64,000 nt of DNA, from positions 212,501-276,500 of the forward strand of contig JAODUP010000323.1 of NCBI GenBank assembly GCA_025642065.1, read 5' to 3'. The notes under the pieces are model-generated. The model worked only from the letters and a program-made list of their open reading frames with translations. It made no database searches and had not been told where the DNA came from. The DNA comes from Paralvinella palmiformis (Eukaryota > Annelida > Polychaeta > Terebellida > Alvinellidae). The position numbers and the translations under genes were made by a program. Shown here one piece after another: positions 32,901-50,122 of the stretch (positions are counted from its first letter, which is position 1; each line of letters starts with the position of its first letter).

Positions 32901-33947
32901 TTTCATATTCTATCATTCCGATCTTATGTATATAATTCTCATTGATCTACTCCCCCAGAAATACGTGATAAAATAATGTTTCAGTCCCGTGTGTTACCGT
33001 GCAGTCCGGTGAGGTTTTTAGGCTGACCGCTGAGTCCTGAGAGTGAGACAGTCGTTCTCATTCACTATTCAGTCATTGCATACCTATTTTTAGCAACTTC
33101 AACTGCTGTCGACCGATGACGACATTGTATAAATCTACTTAAATATTTCCTAATTCTGCTGTAAGTTAGCAATGAATTAATTCCTCTCATGATGTTTACT
33201 TCATGTTTTAATCACTATTACATTGAACAAGGACGATACGATAGAAACAACATTCGTGTGACTATCTAAATAGTAAAACACATATTTGTTAATCATGATA
33301 AAACCCGATACAACGTGTTTGCTTCGCCGACCACGAGATGGCGATACCAAAGACTACAGTCATGATCTTTGGCGATACTAACTTGAACACAGTGATCTCT
33401 ATTGGATTTTGTGATCTATGGACCTAATCCAACAACTCACGAAATTATAAACATCACTTTCTTTCCTTAATGGTTACAACTAAGGGAGTGGCAGAGAAAA
33501 AAGAAACTTCCAGCCGTGGAAGGCCTGATGGATATGTTTAAGTCATTCACTTATTTTGAGTATTTATGAAATCCTCGGTTGGTGGGGGCGGTTCGGATTC
33601 CATACAACAACACCATGTAGACATCTTCATCCACAATAAATCTATTTGTTCGTGTTTATTTGGTTCAACATACAAAACAAAACCTGGGAAATATATAATT
33701 ATACTAATATATTAAAATCGGGAAAAATGACTTTTATGCATGCCTAGCACATGCAATGATATTATAATTTATTCGGTAATTAAACAATTCTATGAGAAAT
33801 ATAACGATCAGTGACATGGCATTTATGCCAACAGAACCGGACTGTGTAGAAATAAGTAGCAACAACTTACCCTGTAACATAGCCGCTCCGCACAAACCTT
33901 ACACGATCTCCCTTTCGTCCTGCCTGGAGATACAAGAGGCCATTACG
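22786..33947 (-). CDS. GATB: glutamyl-tRNA(Gln) amidotransferase subunit B, mitochondrial
   Basis: B subunit of the GatCAB complex, which converts mis-charged Glu-tRNA(Gln) to Gln-tRNA(Gln) in mitochondria; the family works with QRSL1/GatA and GatC. Exons in transcript order: 33871-33947 (less certain), 30130-30274, 29830-29943, 29419-29596, 28642-28764, 27543-27656, 26777-26861, 26419-26653, 26126-26259, 24485-24569, 23096-23230, 22786-22932. They total 1572 nt, exactly 524 codons with TGA. Family motifs in order: [103 protein letters not shown], then the helical YqeY-like tail ending [14 protein letters not shown]. The human protein is about 557 aa, so only the presequence is incomplete. 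The exon at 33871-33947 is arginine-rich and phase-matched but has no ATG; a start exon is proposed at 34164-34235. The acceptor of exon 29419-29596 lacks a strong pyrimidine tract. Confidence 0.93.
23680..23995. repeat. two (TA)n microsatellites in a GATB intron
   Basis: Tracts at 23680-23707 and 23937-23995; the latter is interrupted by TGCTGC. Confidence 0.9.
24722..25013. repeat. 35-bp minisatellite
   Basis: About eight head-to-tail units of about 35 bp built on ACTCTCATACCATATA plus CCATGATCATATAAT. The third unit is internally deleted. It lies in the GATB intron between exons 24485-24569 and 26126-26259. Units are contiguous without spacers. Confidence 0.93.
25239..25979 (-). mobile_element. 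TA-flanked MITE-like DNA transposon, copy 2
   Basis: 741 bp with terminal inverted repeats CCGTATATACTCTTGTATAA and (inverted) CCGTATATATTTGTGTATAA, flanked by TA at 25237-25238 and 25980-25981. It is inverted relative to copy 1 at 4637-6724 and has the same internal direct duplicates carrying ACTGTTATTTGGATCTCACA (about 25450-25550 and 25570-25680). It lacks the 1-kb insertion of copy 1. Lies within a GATB intron. Confidence 0.87.
27808..28070 (+). repeat. dispersed AATTCC-rich repeat, copy 3
   Basis: Shares TGTCAATTCCAAT, TTATATTCCAAGTAGGATTG, ATGGAAGAAATATTTCTGAA and an AATTCCGGAATTG core with copy 2, ending before CCCATATCTG. A SINE lies immediately next to it (28079-28217). In the GATB intron between exons 27543-27656 and 28642-28764. 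Confidence 0.8.
28079..28217 (-). mobile_element. tRNA-derived SINE, family 1 copy d
   Basis: On the minus strand it shows GGTAGTGTGGTCTGCCA, B box GGGTTCAAATCCCAG, and a TTTTCATCTTCCCCTTCACC body homologous to the copy at 14333. Confidence 0.7.
28840..28988 (+). mobile_element. SINE family 3, 5'-truncated copy
   Basis: From ATGCTCCCTTGGGAGTTGAG to GGGCGCTATATAAATATCAC plus a (TTA) tail. It matches the 3' half of the full-length element at 46513-46846. Truncation at the 5' end is typical of retroposition. Confidence 0.8.
30488..30705 (+). repeat. dispersed AATTCC-rich repeat, copy 4
   Basis: GATCAATTCCAATTCTACAT..., ...TTATATTCCAAGTAGG..., ATGGAAGAAATATTTCTGAA, truncated before the CCGGAATT core. 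In the GATB intron 30275-33870. Confidence 0.75.
31591..33043. repeat. imperfect foldback: two about 235-270 bp inverted arms around about 950 bp
   Basis: The left arm 31591-31824 and right arm 32772-33043 are inverted copies. Shared runs include TTTCATATTCTATCATTC, GATCTTATGTATATA, TTTTTAGGCTGACC, CTGCTGTCAA and CATAAACAATACAC. The spacer also holds inverted CCAGGCGAAGTG-like motifs (about 32204, 32706, 32752). No coding frame. Either a foldback element or two opposed insertions of one family. Confidence 0.75.
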
Positions 33948-34163
33948 CTACATCTTGTAGACCAGTGTTTAGGAATATTTATGTGCAAGATTTCCCACTA
34001 ATTTAGTTCTTTTCTATCACGATCATAAACGTTGATATGATGCTATGTTTAAATATCAAGTTTACATGTTATACGAAGTTAGGTTTATTGTTGTAAATAT
34101 AATATAGTTTAGCTCTACTAATCTATATAGTTATGAATAGTTAAAGTTACCAATATATATTAC

Positions 34164-34235
34164 ATTTTCTGTTATGATTGTGCTTCTGGTAAAACAATCT
34201 GTCTTATGATCAACGGAAGTCGACATCGGCGCCAT
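34164..34235 (-). other. GATB: candidate first coding exon of GATB
   Basis: The minus-strand ATG at 34235 opens a 24-codon frame (MAPMSTSVDHKT...) ending at AAT before a GTAATA donor-like site in phase 0, matching the phase-0 start of exon 33871-33947. Adding it gives about 547 residues, close to the family length. The peptide is not a strong mitochondrial presequence by eye, and other starts are possible. The region around 34190-34330 is locally GC-richer and has ATTGG/CCAAT motifs, as expected near a promoter. Confidence 0.28.
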
Positions 34236-34849
34236 TCCCCGAACCATGTGATTGTATTGGCGGGAATACGCTGCAGGTCTTGTGACCAATGGAATATTAC
34301 TGCTTGTATTGTTTATTTACACTAGGATATATATTGTCTCAAGAAAGTAAACTCTGAAAACAGTTCGACAACTTTAAGCCAAGCACCTTATGTAAACAAT
34401 AAATAAAAGTAATTAGTGATCAGTCGTTTCACCTTTAGTTCAGTGTATCGCAGACATGTTAAGTGTCGCGAGGAGCCGGAAAACTCCCGGTTTTTAACGA
34501 AACCCAAACTAAAAAAGATCTTTGAGATTGTGTGTTTATCATTTTTATGTTATTTTTGCCAGATCTGCATAAACACATATTTTATTATCATGTTTTTTTC
34601 TTCAATGCATTAGTTTTTATCAAGTGCAATAATTTGAAATTGTGTGGCATGTATTGGTTGGTAATACTAAAACTTGATTGTTATGGTCTAAGGAGTGTTT
34701 TCTTTTCTGTTACTACAGTAATTATTCTAATATTCCGATTTATGAATAAAGGCCGATTTTCTGAGACCCTCCGATTTACGTATAAATCTACTGTTTTGTG
34801 ATTTCTTGTGTTGAGTGCTATAAAATGGCTAGCTCCAAACAGCTCTTGA

Positions 34850-37800
34850 AAACATCTATTTCTGTGCTGTTTATAAGTGGACAATATCTCTATAATTCGG
34901 CAGGCATTTGTCTAAACGATCATAGAATATATAACCATAGTTCTGGATATTACAACTGGTTTCAATCTGGATAGATATCGACATTGATTATTGTGATTGA
35001 ATGAGTGTTTCAGTGTTCCATGACCACATACGCACAATCGTTTCTGCTTGGCCTGAGGTATTGTGTGTACACAACAGCCAGTCAACCATGGCATAACACA
35101 CTGCATAAGCTACATATATGTAGGCCACACACCAGGCGGGGAACAAAGGCGGGAAAACGATTCACAGTGTCTTTAGTAAACACTACAATGCGGTAAAGTT
35201 CAATTGTGTCACCAAACAAGCTGGAGACAATCACAAATTGCTGACTTTACCAGAGAAAAAATCTGTACCGGATAATGCTGGTTGTTCGAGAAGTATTCCA
35301 TCTATTGTGCGTATGCGGGATATACTACATCGAGTTGTAACATTATATAATAAATCCACCCATCATGTGAACAGAGATAATCTTTTGAAGATAAAAAGAG
35401 TATCTGATTGTAAACCAGCCGTGGAAAAACATCTCCGGATCTGCTGTTTCAATCCCAGGTCAGTCAAAAATAAAACTCTCTCTTTGTGATTATGTACTCA
35501 CCAATGACATTGAAATAGTGGCCCTCACCGAAACATGGTTGGGTAGTACGATTGATAAAACTTGTATTGGTGAACTTGTTCCCACTTGTTATGTGATGAA
35601 ACACATTCCCCGACGTGGCAGGAAAGGTGGTGGTGTAGCCCTTATTTATAAATCCGCTATACTACTCCGTCTCATCACATCTAGTAATGATGGAAACTTC
35701 ACACATTTTGAACATATGGACTGCGATCTGGAAGTCGGTGGTCTATCTGTTTGTCTCGCTGTCATATAGACCACCACCCTCTAAGATTAATGTGTTGAAG
35801 ACCGCTACATTTCTGGAGAATGAATAGCCAACTTTCCTAGCAAATTATACTACCATCCCAAATGACATTGCTATTGTAGGAGACATGAATTTCCATTTGG
35901 ATATTGTAGATGACCGTGATGCACAGCGTTTTATTGGTATCCTAGATCTGTATGGCTTACAACAACATGTTTGTGAGCATACACATGTTGATGGTCACAC
36001 ACTGGACGTTGTCATAACGAGAAATACTAGTACCATCGTGTCAGATGTTGAAGTCACAGACCCTGGATTAATTGACCATCTGGGTAAAATGTCACGTGAC
36101 CACTTTGCAGTGAAATTCACGACATGCATCATTAGACCTGCACCCATCCACAAGACAGTGTCTTTCAGGAAACTACGCGCCATTGATGTGGACACCTTCA
36201 AGCGAGATATAACAGACTCCACTATACTGCATCCCTTCAATGGTTCTGTGGATGAACTAGCAAATGCATACAATAATGGACTTCATTCACCCGTAGATAA
36301 ACATGCTCCACTTTGCACAAAAAGAATTGCATTAAGGCCCTCATGTCCATGGTACTCTAAGCAACTCCACGAGGCAAAGCATCTACGACGGAAACTGGCA
36401 CGTAAATGGCATTGCTCCAAGTTAGCCATAGACCACCAAATTTATAGGGAACAGTGTGCAATTACAAACAAGCTTCTACAACAAACGCGTATTTCTTACT
36501 ACTCAGAGAAGTGGTGTACCTGCTAAAGAACTAGCACTGTGTTTTAGTGATTTCTTCATCAAGAAGGTCGATGACATCAGAAGTGACCTTCAAACAAGGC
36601 AAATACCAATGTCTGAAAATGTACTTGAATTACCCACTGCCATGTCCGTGATACTAGCTTATTTTAAACCTGCCACACCAGAGGAAGTGCGAAGTATCAT
36701 ACGCAAAGCTCCGGATACGTCATGTGAACTGGGTCCGATTCCAACATGGCTCCTCAAGCAGTGCCTGGATGAGCTGCCCCCCCCCTAGTGACTGCAATAA
36801 TTAATCGGTCTGTGGAGACGGGCAGTGTCTAATCTACCATTTGTCCCGAAAATCCTGGAAAAAGTTGTTGATGCCCGCATAGAGCATTACCTTGTGTCAA
36901 ATTGTCTCCACGAACCACTTCAGTCTGCCTACCGTAATTCCACTCAACAGAGACGGCATCATTCAAGGTGAATAACGATATTTTGGACTCTCTGGATAAG
37001 GGTTGTGTATCTGTGCTTATCATGCTCGACCTGTCCGCAGCATTTGACACCATTAATCACCAAACACCACTAGAATGATTAAAGCAACATTTTGGTATCA
37101 CAGGTATAACGCGAGCGTGGATGACATAATATCTTAGCGAACGTTTCCAAACTGTTTCTGTTGAAGGTGAATTGTCATTGCCAGTATTGATGGAGTACAG
37201 TGTTCCACAGGGCTCTGTTCTGGATCCGAAAAATTACGTACTCTATACAAAGCCCCTTGGTGACGTCATAAGGCGTCATGGACTGCAGCACCACTTCTAT
37301 GCGGATGATACACAGTTGTATCTGACATTCAAACCAAAAGATGATGTCATCCAGGCTGAAGCATTGACACGCATTGAGAACTGCCTAATCGAAATCGAGG
37401 CTTGGATGTACCCGAGTATGCTGAAGCTAAATAATGAAAAAACAGAGGTCATGATTTTTACATCAAAACATAATTCACAGTTCATCGATAAAGTGTCTGT
37501 ACAAGTAGGAAATGCTCGAATATCTCATCCACTATATGTGTGCGTAATCTAGGTGCCATGTTTGATTCCAACATGACAATGACACAAGTCGCTTCCATAT
37601 GCAGATCTAGATATGCACAACTGCGCAGCATTGGGCGTATCAGGCGTTACCTATCTAACTAAGTCATTGGTGCAAGGGCTTGTAATGTCGAGACTGAACT
37701 ATTGTAATGCGCTCATTCATGGACTAACAGATACCATGATCAGTAAGCTGCAACGTGTACAGAACACGGCAGCTCGCATTGTGACTAGAACAGCTAGACA

Positions 37801-38430
37801 TAATCATATCACACCTGTGTTAAAGAAACTCCATTGGCTGCCAGTAAAATACCGTGCTCAGTTTAAACTTCTGGTCCACACGCATAAGGCATTGCACGAT
37901 CAATCTCTTGTGTATTTGAGAGACATGTTACAGATATAGACACCAGGCAGGACTCTAAGATCCCAGAATACACAACTATTGGTAGTACCTAAGATGCGGA
38001 CCACAACATATGGCAACAGATGTTTTAGTTATGCAGCACCCAGTCTCTGGAATGCACTGCCTGCCGATATTAGAAAAATCTAAAACAACAGAGACTTTCA
38101 AAAAACTTTAAAAACATTGAACACATCTAGTCGTTCTTAATAATGTGTATATATAACATGTTTATATTCTATTTTTATCTTCTAGTTAATAGCAGTTTGA
38201 TATATTGTTATATCAGTATATTATAATGATTTAATTTAGTTGATTAAGTTTATTTTATTTTACTTGTCAAAAACATTAATCACCACTATATTGTAATATT
38301 TTATTTTACATTTAATATATATTATTCCATGTCATTTTAACATTTTACGTTTATATGTCTTGTATTGTAAAGAACTTTTGAACATGATATAGTTTATGAA
38401 AAGAGTGCTATATAAATATGGTATATAATC
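34850..38430 (+). mobile_element. CR1/L2-type non-LTR retrotransposon (LINE), decayed
   Basis: A full endonuclease-reverse transcriptase layout in one orientation, followed by a short 3' region ending AGTGCTATATAAATATGG. The 5' boundary is uncertain: an RRGTKAGKR-like segment near 35135 is the first recognisable coding trace. It lies between GATB and the esterase gene. Confidence 0.85.
35120..38137 (+). pseudogene. LINE ORF2: endonuclease + reverse transcriptase, frameshifted
   Basis: Endonuclease: ICCFNPRSVKNK (about 35440), ALTETWLGS (35518), GGGVALIYK (about 35630), then DPGLIDH..SRDHFAVKF (about 36060). Reverse transcriptase: LDLSAAFDTINH (about 37027), PQGSVLDP (about 37206), YADDTQLYL (about 37299) and LNNEKTEVMIF. 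C-terminal CR1/L2-like tail: LNYCNALIHGL..LQRVQNTAARI..LKKLHWLPV and SLWNALPADIRK. It is broken by several frameshifts and stops (for example near 35769, 36526, 36788, 36830, 37078, 37551 and 37939), so it is non-autonomous now. The YADD core survives. Confidence 0.88.
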
Positions 38431-38775
38431 ATAATTTCTGAAACTTAACATGTATTGTATCGAGTATTTTATAAAAACAATATTACATACCATCGTATGT
38501 ATAGTTTTAGCGGGAAACATATTTCAGCAAAAGGGGGTTTATTATACCGAGGTATATGCTTTGCTTTTGGCTTACTTTGCGACCACGTTATGATCCCGAA
38601 ACTGGGAATGGAGGAAAACCCCACAAAGGAGTAAAATAACACACACCCATAAACAAACATGATGGACACCACGTGACATGTATGTTGTCAGCATAATGGT
38701 CATCGCCGATATCATAGTCCCAACCATAGTCCGAACTAATGTCATATTCACATATATTTAAGACACACACACACA

Positions 38776-38808
<33 letters not shown>

Positions 38809-39784
38809 CCCCTCCCCCACCCCACATTTCCCCCCCTTTTAAAAAAAAACACAGAATTGCTTTTTAAAATTATAGAAGATTAAACCCGAACCCCATTAAA
38901 ATATTATTTAAGGGACATAAATTAATCTCCATTATTTTTCGTAAAACAGAACTCTCAACCTAAATATAATGGATAAAGAATATTATTTAGCCGGAAGTTA
39001 TCGACAATTAAATTATACCTAAAAGATTGAAAACAAAATACAAAACCATTTTAAAAAACTCCTCCATTTTTTGAAACATTCTTAAACTTGGCAGAAATAT
39101 AGATAAGCTATTGGAATTTTATTACCACCAACTAATCCAAGGTCTGGAAGGTTCTATATGGTTCCCAAAATTGGCACGATAATGAACGGTTGGACCTTTT
39201 CAGATAAGATGCCACCTGGTAGACCTATAATGTTTGACTGGAATAGTGAATCTAAAAACGTTGCAAGTTTCGTCGACATTTTTTCTCGAACCACCTGCAT
39301 TGGAACAGGCTTCCTATATAAATAGTACGTATGATTGAATAGACAAAAAGTCAAATTAAGAAATCCCCGATGAATGTTTACTTATAACACTAGAGGTTGA
39401 GAGCATGTATAAAAATTATTGATTATGGTAAATGACTTCGTGCAGTAAATGAAGCACTTTAATATTCATGCTGATACAGCCACTTAAGTGGGTCATAACT
39501 GTTCACTCGATTGTGCCAATATATACATAGCTAAAGTTGAGATGGATACATAAAAAAGGGATTTTTTTTAAAATTCTTGGATATATCGAATAAACGTAAA
39601 CAACTAATTATGTTTAAAGCTAAATAAAAATGGGCTAATAATAAAAGTAATCTTAAAACCGACAGATAAAGATAAACTATTATATAAAGAACCTTTTCAC
39701 CCCAAAACATGTATTTCATTTTCAGGGAATCCTGAAGTCTCAAATGCCACTTTTTCAGAATCTGTTAAAAAAAACAGATTTCGA

Positions 39785-39819
<35 letters not shown>

Positions 39820-40109
39820 AATGACAATTATTTTACGTAACTTAGCTACCTCAAATAAGGGAGACGCATATAGTCTGTAATTTACTGTTTCACCACCAAG
39901 ACTAATTCTGAATAAATTTACAATTTATTTGGCGGAGAAAACCTTGGCATTGGTCTTGTTGTTGTTGTTGTTGTTGTTGTCGTTAAAATTTGTGGTACAG
40001 ATCCTGGCTGTCGCCTTCGTACAGACAATCATTCAAATATGATGTTTTCTAAGTTTGAAATATTTTTGATGATTACTATTTGTCCTAAGAAAGTGTAAAT
40101 ATTGCCGTT

Positions 40110-40275
40110 CTACGGCCACTTTTGTGCACGAGGTAGGCTAAATAGGCCGAACGACATCCAAAGGTAATGAGGCGAAGTGAAAGATGAAACACCATTCAGA
40201 GATAGCCCTGCCTCGGTTTGTACCCAGGTGTTATATATCTGTGTCTGTAGATCTGTGTCTGTAGATCCGTAGAAC
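40110..40275 (-). mobile_element. tRNA-derived SINE, family 1 copy c
   Basis: On the minus strand: degenerate B-box region GGGTACAAACCGAG, then GTTTCATCTTTCACTTCGCC and GCCTATTTAGCC, matching the copy at 14862-15020. Confidence 0.75.
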
Positions 40276-40320
40276 ACTATTTTGGTGTTCAATATGACAT
40301 TTTATGTCACCAACTTAGTG

Positions 40321-40322
<2 letters not shown>

Positions 40323-40380
<58 letters not shown>
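40323..40380. repeat. (TA)n microsatellite upstream of the esterase
   Basis: 29 TA units, about 360 bp upstream of the esterase ATG. Confidence 0.96.
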
Positions 40381-40382
<2 letters not shown>

Positions 40383-40742
40383 TTCCCCCCCGTCCGACCC
40401 CAAACTTACCTGTCTGATGTCGCAAGTCAACGCTTAAATAAAAAGTGTAAAAATAGTTTGTGAGAAAGAACATAATTTAATCTAAGTATTGTGCATCTGA
40501 TATTAAAACGATGGGAGAGTGACATTTGAAAAATAAAATGCAATCTATAAAATGCTGATAATGAAAACGTTTCTCTATTTTGACCTCGAATTATCACTTA
40601 ATATTTTACATGTTCGCGATACGGTCTTATCGCAGACAGAATGGTTACAACACATTCGGTAAACTTGTCTTCTTCAGTGTGATCGCATACTCGTAATGTG
40701 CTCATTTTAAACTGTTTGCTATCACACTAAATATATGTCAAT

Positions 40743-47381
<6,639 letters not shown>

Positions 47382-48087
47382 TAAAAGACAACTGAACTTT
47401 AACTACGATCATCTATTTAGAACCAGTACAACTACCATTTCAATAAATAATTTACCCACACGAATGGATAATTATAAATTGACACACAATTAATGTTAAG
47501 TTTAAACATTGGCTTCGTACGACATACAACACAAAATCTACGGTTTATCTTTTAAAAGTTCGTTAGTCGCTAGCCTTTTCACCAATTGCCTTTATCACGA
47601 AAAGCTGCAATAACTAAAAGGTGCGTATATGTTTATTACAAGTTCATTTAATTCATCATCATCTGAAATAATTTTAATAAATGCCACAGATATGATGGAC
47701 TACTAAAATCTTCCTTAGCGACTGTCTACTACCAAACGTTTTTGAACGTTATAAGTTCAGGTCGTATCCATAGATTATTCTGGATTGTTGTAATGAATAT
47801 AAACAAGAAGGTCGGGATACTAATATTATCTTTTAGAAAAAGAATTCGGTATATACGACTAATAAAACTGAAGAAGATTAGTTTCAGGATATTCTGAATC
47901 GACATACTCGCTTTTCAAAGAACACATATGTTAAGATTACGTAAATTATGAACGTTGTTTTATAGGTGTCATACACCATATATTATATTATTAAACTTCG
48001 TTATATGTCGCTGAACATCGTTGAACCAGTGAAAACAAAACAGTTTTAGCGGCTATCTTTTTGTAATACCAATTTAATATTTTATGC

Positions 48088-48129
<42 letters not shown>

Positions 48130-50122
48130 TATAACTATTGGGGGTCATTCATCATGTCAGTTTTTTAGTGCTGCTGAGGGTGTGAAATAATCTGTTTAGA
48201 TTGATACTCTTCAAAGGTACAGTAGACAAAGCGTTTTAGTATTTCTGTCAAAGTGTGAATATACGAAGACGAGATATGAAGTTTTCAGGTACCTATCTCT
48301 GGATTAGAACCCGAGAAAAGGTGAAATACAGACACGCAACTTATAGACTCGGGTGACTCATAGTCTGGAAAATTGGGCAGTGAACTGGTCGGTTGTAATT
48401 TCTATTTCTTACAAGAATGAGGCTGCACGTATATAGCTTCTGGATCTTCTGCTTTCCTGAAGCAAAAGCGAAGAGGATGATCTAGTCAACAAATATAGCG
48501 GCGTGGGCTTGGGTCGACCAGACAATACAAAGACTAGTGAGTGGATGTTAGTGTTTGGTATATAGAAGGAAGGTCTCTCGCTCAAAGTGGATGGTTTTGA
48601 TAATTTAAAGCTATCCTATACGTGGTTGAGATTCAGTTTTTAATGAAAGACCCAAGAAGGCTGCACAAAGTTTTCGTCATAATGGTTCTGTTATATACAA
48701 CCCGTGGTTTTGGCAAAACACATGATATATCAACCGATAGGGTTTATATACTTGTCATACATGATTAAGTAAATACTCTTATCAGAAAGTAGTCACTATG
48801 TTAGTACCATTTCTATGACTCGGTGTGTTGCCAAGAGCCGGGTTCGTGTAGTCTTAAAATCTGGTCAGCCGGAAAAAAAGAAATAGGGAAAAAAAAGTAA
48901 CCGGGCAAAAGAAAACAATAAACGAGTTATTTGTGTATTATACACACAAAAAATTATAAAAGGAATAATCTAAATTTTGTACATGATAAGAAAGCTTAAA
49001 TAACAAAGAAATACTCAAATTTGTAGTGAGAAAATCTAATTTTACTTGGACAAAGTTTTATTATCAAAGATAACACATCTTCTCGGCCTTACAATTAATT
49101 CTCTCATATATTAACCTAACACAAATGCCGGTGACTGGTAAATAATTGTCAAACAATATTTTTATATTAATTCACGAATTTTAATATCGGTACAAAGGAT
49201 TGACTGTAAATCGATGCCAAAAGGTCAGACTAAAAGGGAAGGTAATATTTGGCATAATTTAGGAGGAAATATAATTTAAAAAGTTTAACATTAATAATAA
49301 CTATATGAACAATAAACAAATTAATTAGGTGTGTTTTCGCTGTTGTCTTTCAAAGCCAAACTTAATCATGATAACTGCCATGATTAGTTAATCTGATGCT
49401 CTAACTAGTGATGTGACCACAAAGGTTTAGGTCCAAATCGGCTGTGATACAAAAACGGCTGCACTATGACCAATACAGCCACCTCCATAAACTATTAGAG
49501 GTTGATTTTATTTTTAGAATGTATATAATTGGTTTATCTAAGACGTGTTGTTACAATCAAAATGTGTGAGCCTGCAACTGAAGGCCACCCAAAGAATGAC
49601 CATAGAAGCCACATCAAAGGAAAACGATTTCAGCAAACAATGTGTTAATTACTTCCAAAGCTGGCACATGGGAACTACTAATAAACTACTTCAAACAGCG
49701 GAAACGAACACACAGCAGCAGACAACTTGAAGTGGCCGTTGTTAACTATCGTCACACAGCAGGTGAAAATGGCCTGGGATTAAATCTAATCCTCCATTAT
49801 TACCAAATCATAATGTTTGGGTTTTGAATAAATTTGCTGATTTAGTGAGTTTGACTCTAGGGGGGTGTATTGGTCCTAAAACTTGTACATGAGTTTGGCC
49901 TATACACGAGTATATACGATAATTACCTTGTTCGTGTGAATTACTGAAATATGACTGTTATATTAAACACAATTGTATACTTCTCCTTGTGACTGTAAGT
50001 GTGACTATATTTGCACACCATAAATGAAGACATCGTTAACACATTTTACTTGGCATTTTTACAGAGATACATTGTAGAAGGAGGTAGTCCTTAGAAAAAT
50101 CAACAATATGCTATGTGAATGT
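47382..50122. other. convergent intergenic region, esterase 3' to ALKBH8 3'
   Basis: No gene recognised. Contains the esterase poly(A) signal, (TG)(TA)n at 48089-48126, and at 49893-49918 one inverted terminal-repeat-like end related to the TA-flanked MITE family. Confidence 0.6.
47442..47447 (+). terminator. esterase poly(A) signal
   Basis: AATAAA 61 nt after the TAA stop. A second AATAAA overlaps the stop codon (47380-47385). Confidence 0.5.

Larger units (their letters stand above)
30275..33870. other. GATB 5' intron
   Basis: Intron between the putative presequence exon and the GLEIHAQ exon. Contains repeat copy 4, a (TA)n at about 32055-32074 and the foldback. No other coding exon was recognised. 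Confidence 0.5.
33948..40742. other. divergent intergenic region, GATB 5' to esterase 5'
   Basis: Holds the presumed GATB promoter (about 34190-34330), the LINE (34850-38430), a CA/CT-rich tract (about 38763-38810), (AAT)n at 39785-39817, (TTG)n near 39956-39980, an inverted SINE (40110-40275) and (TA)n at 40323-40380. 38431-40100 otherwise has no recognised gene; a 66-codon minus frame at 39154-39354 is unassigned. Confidence 0.6.
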
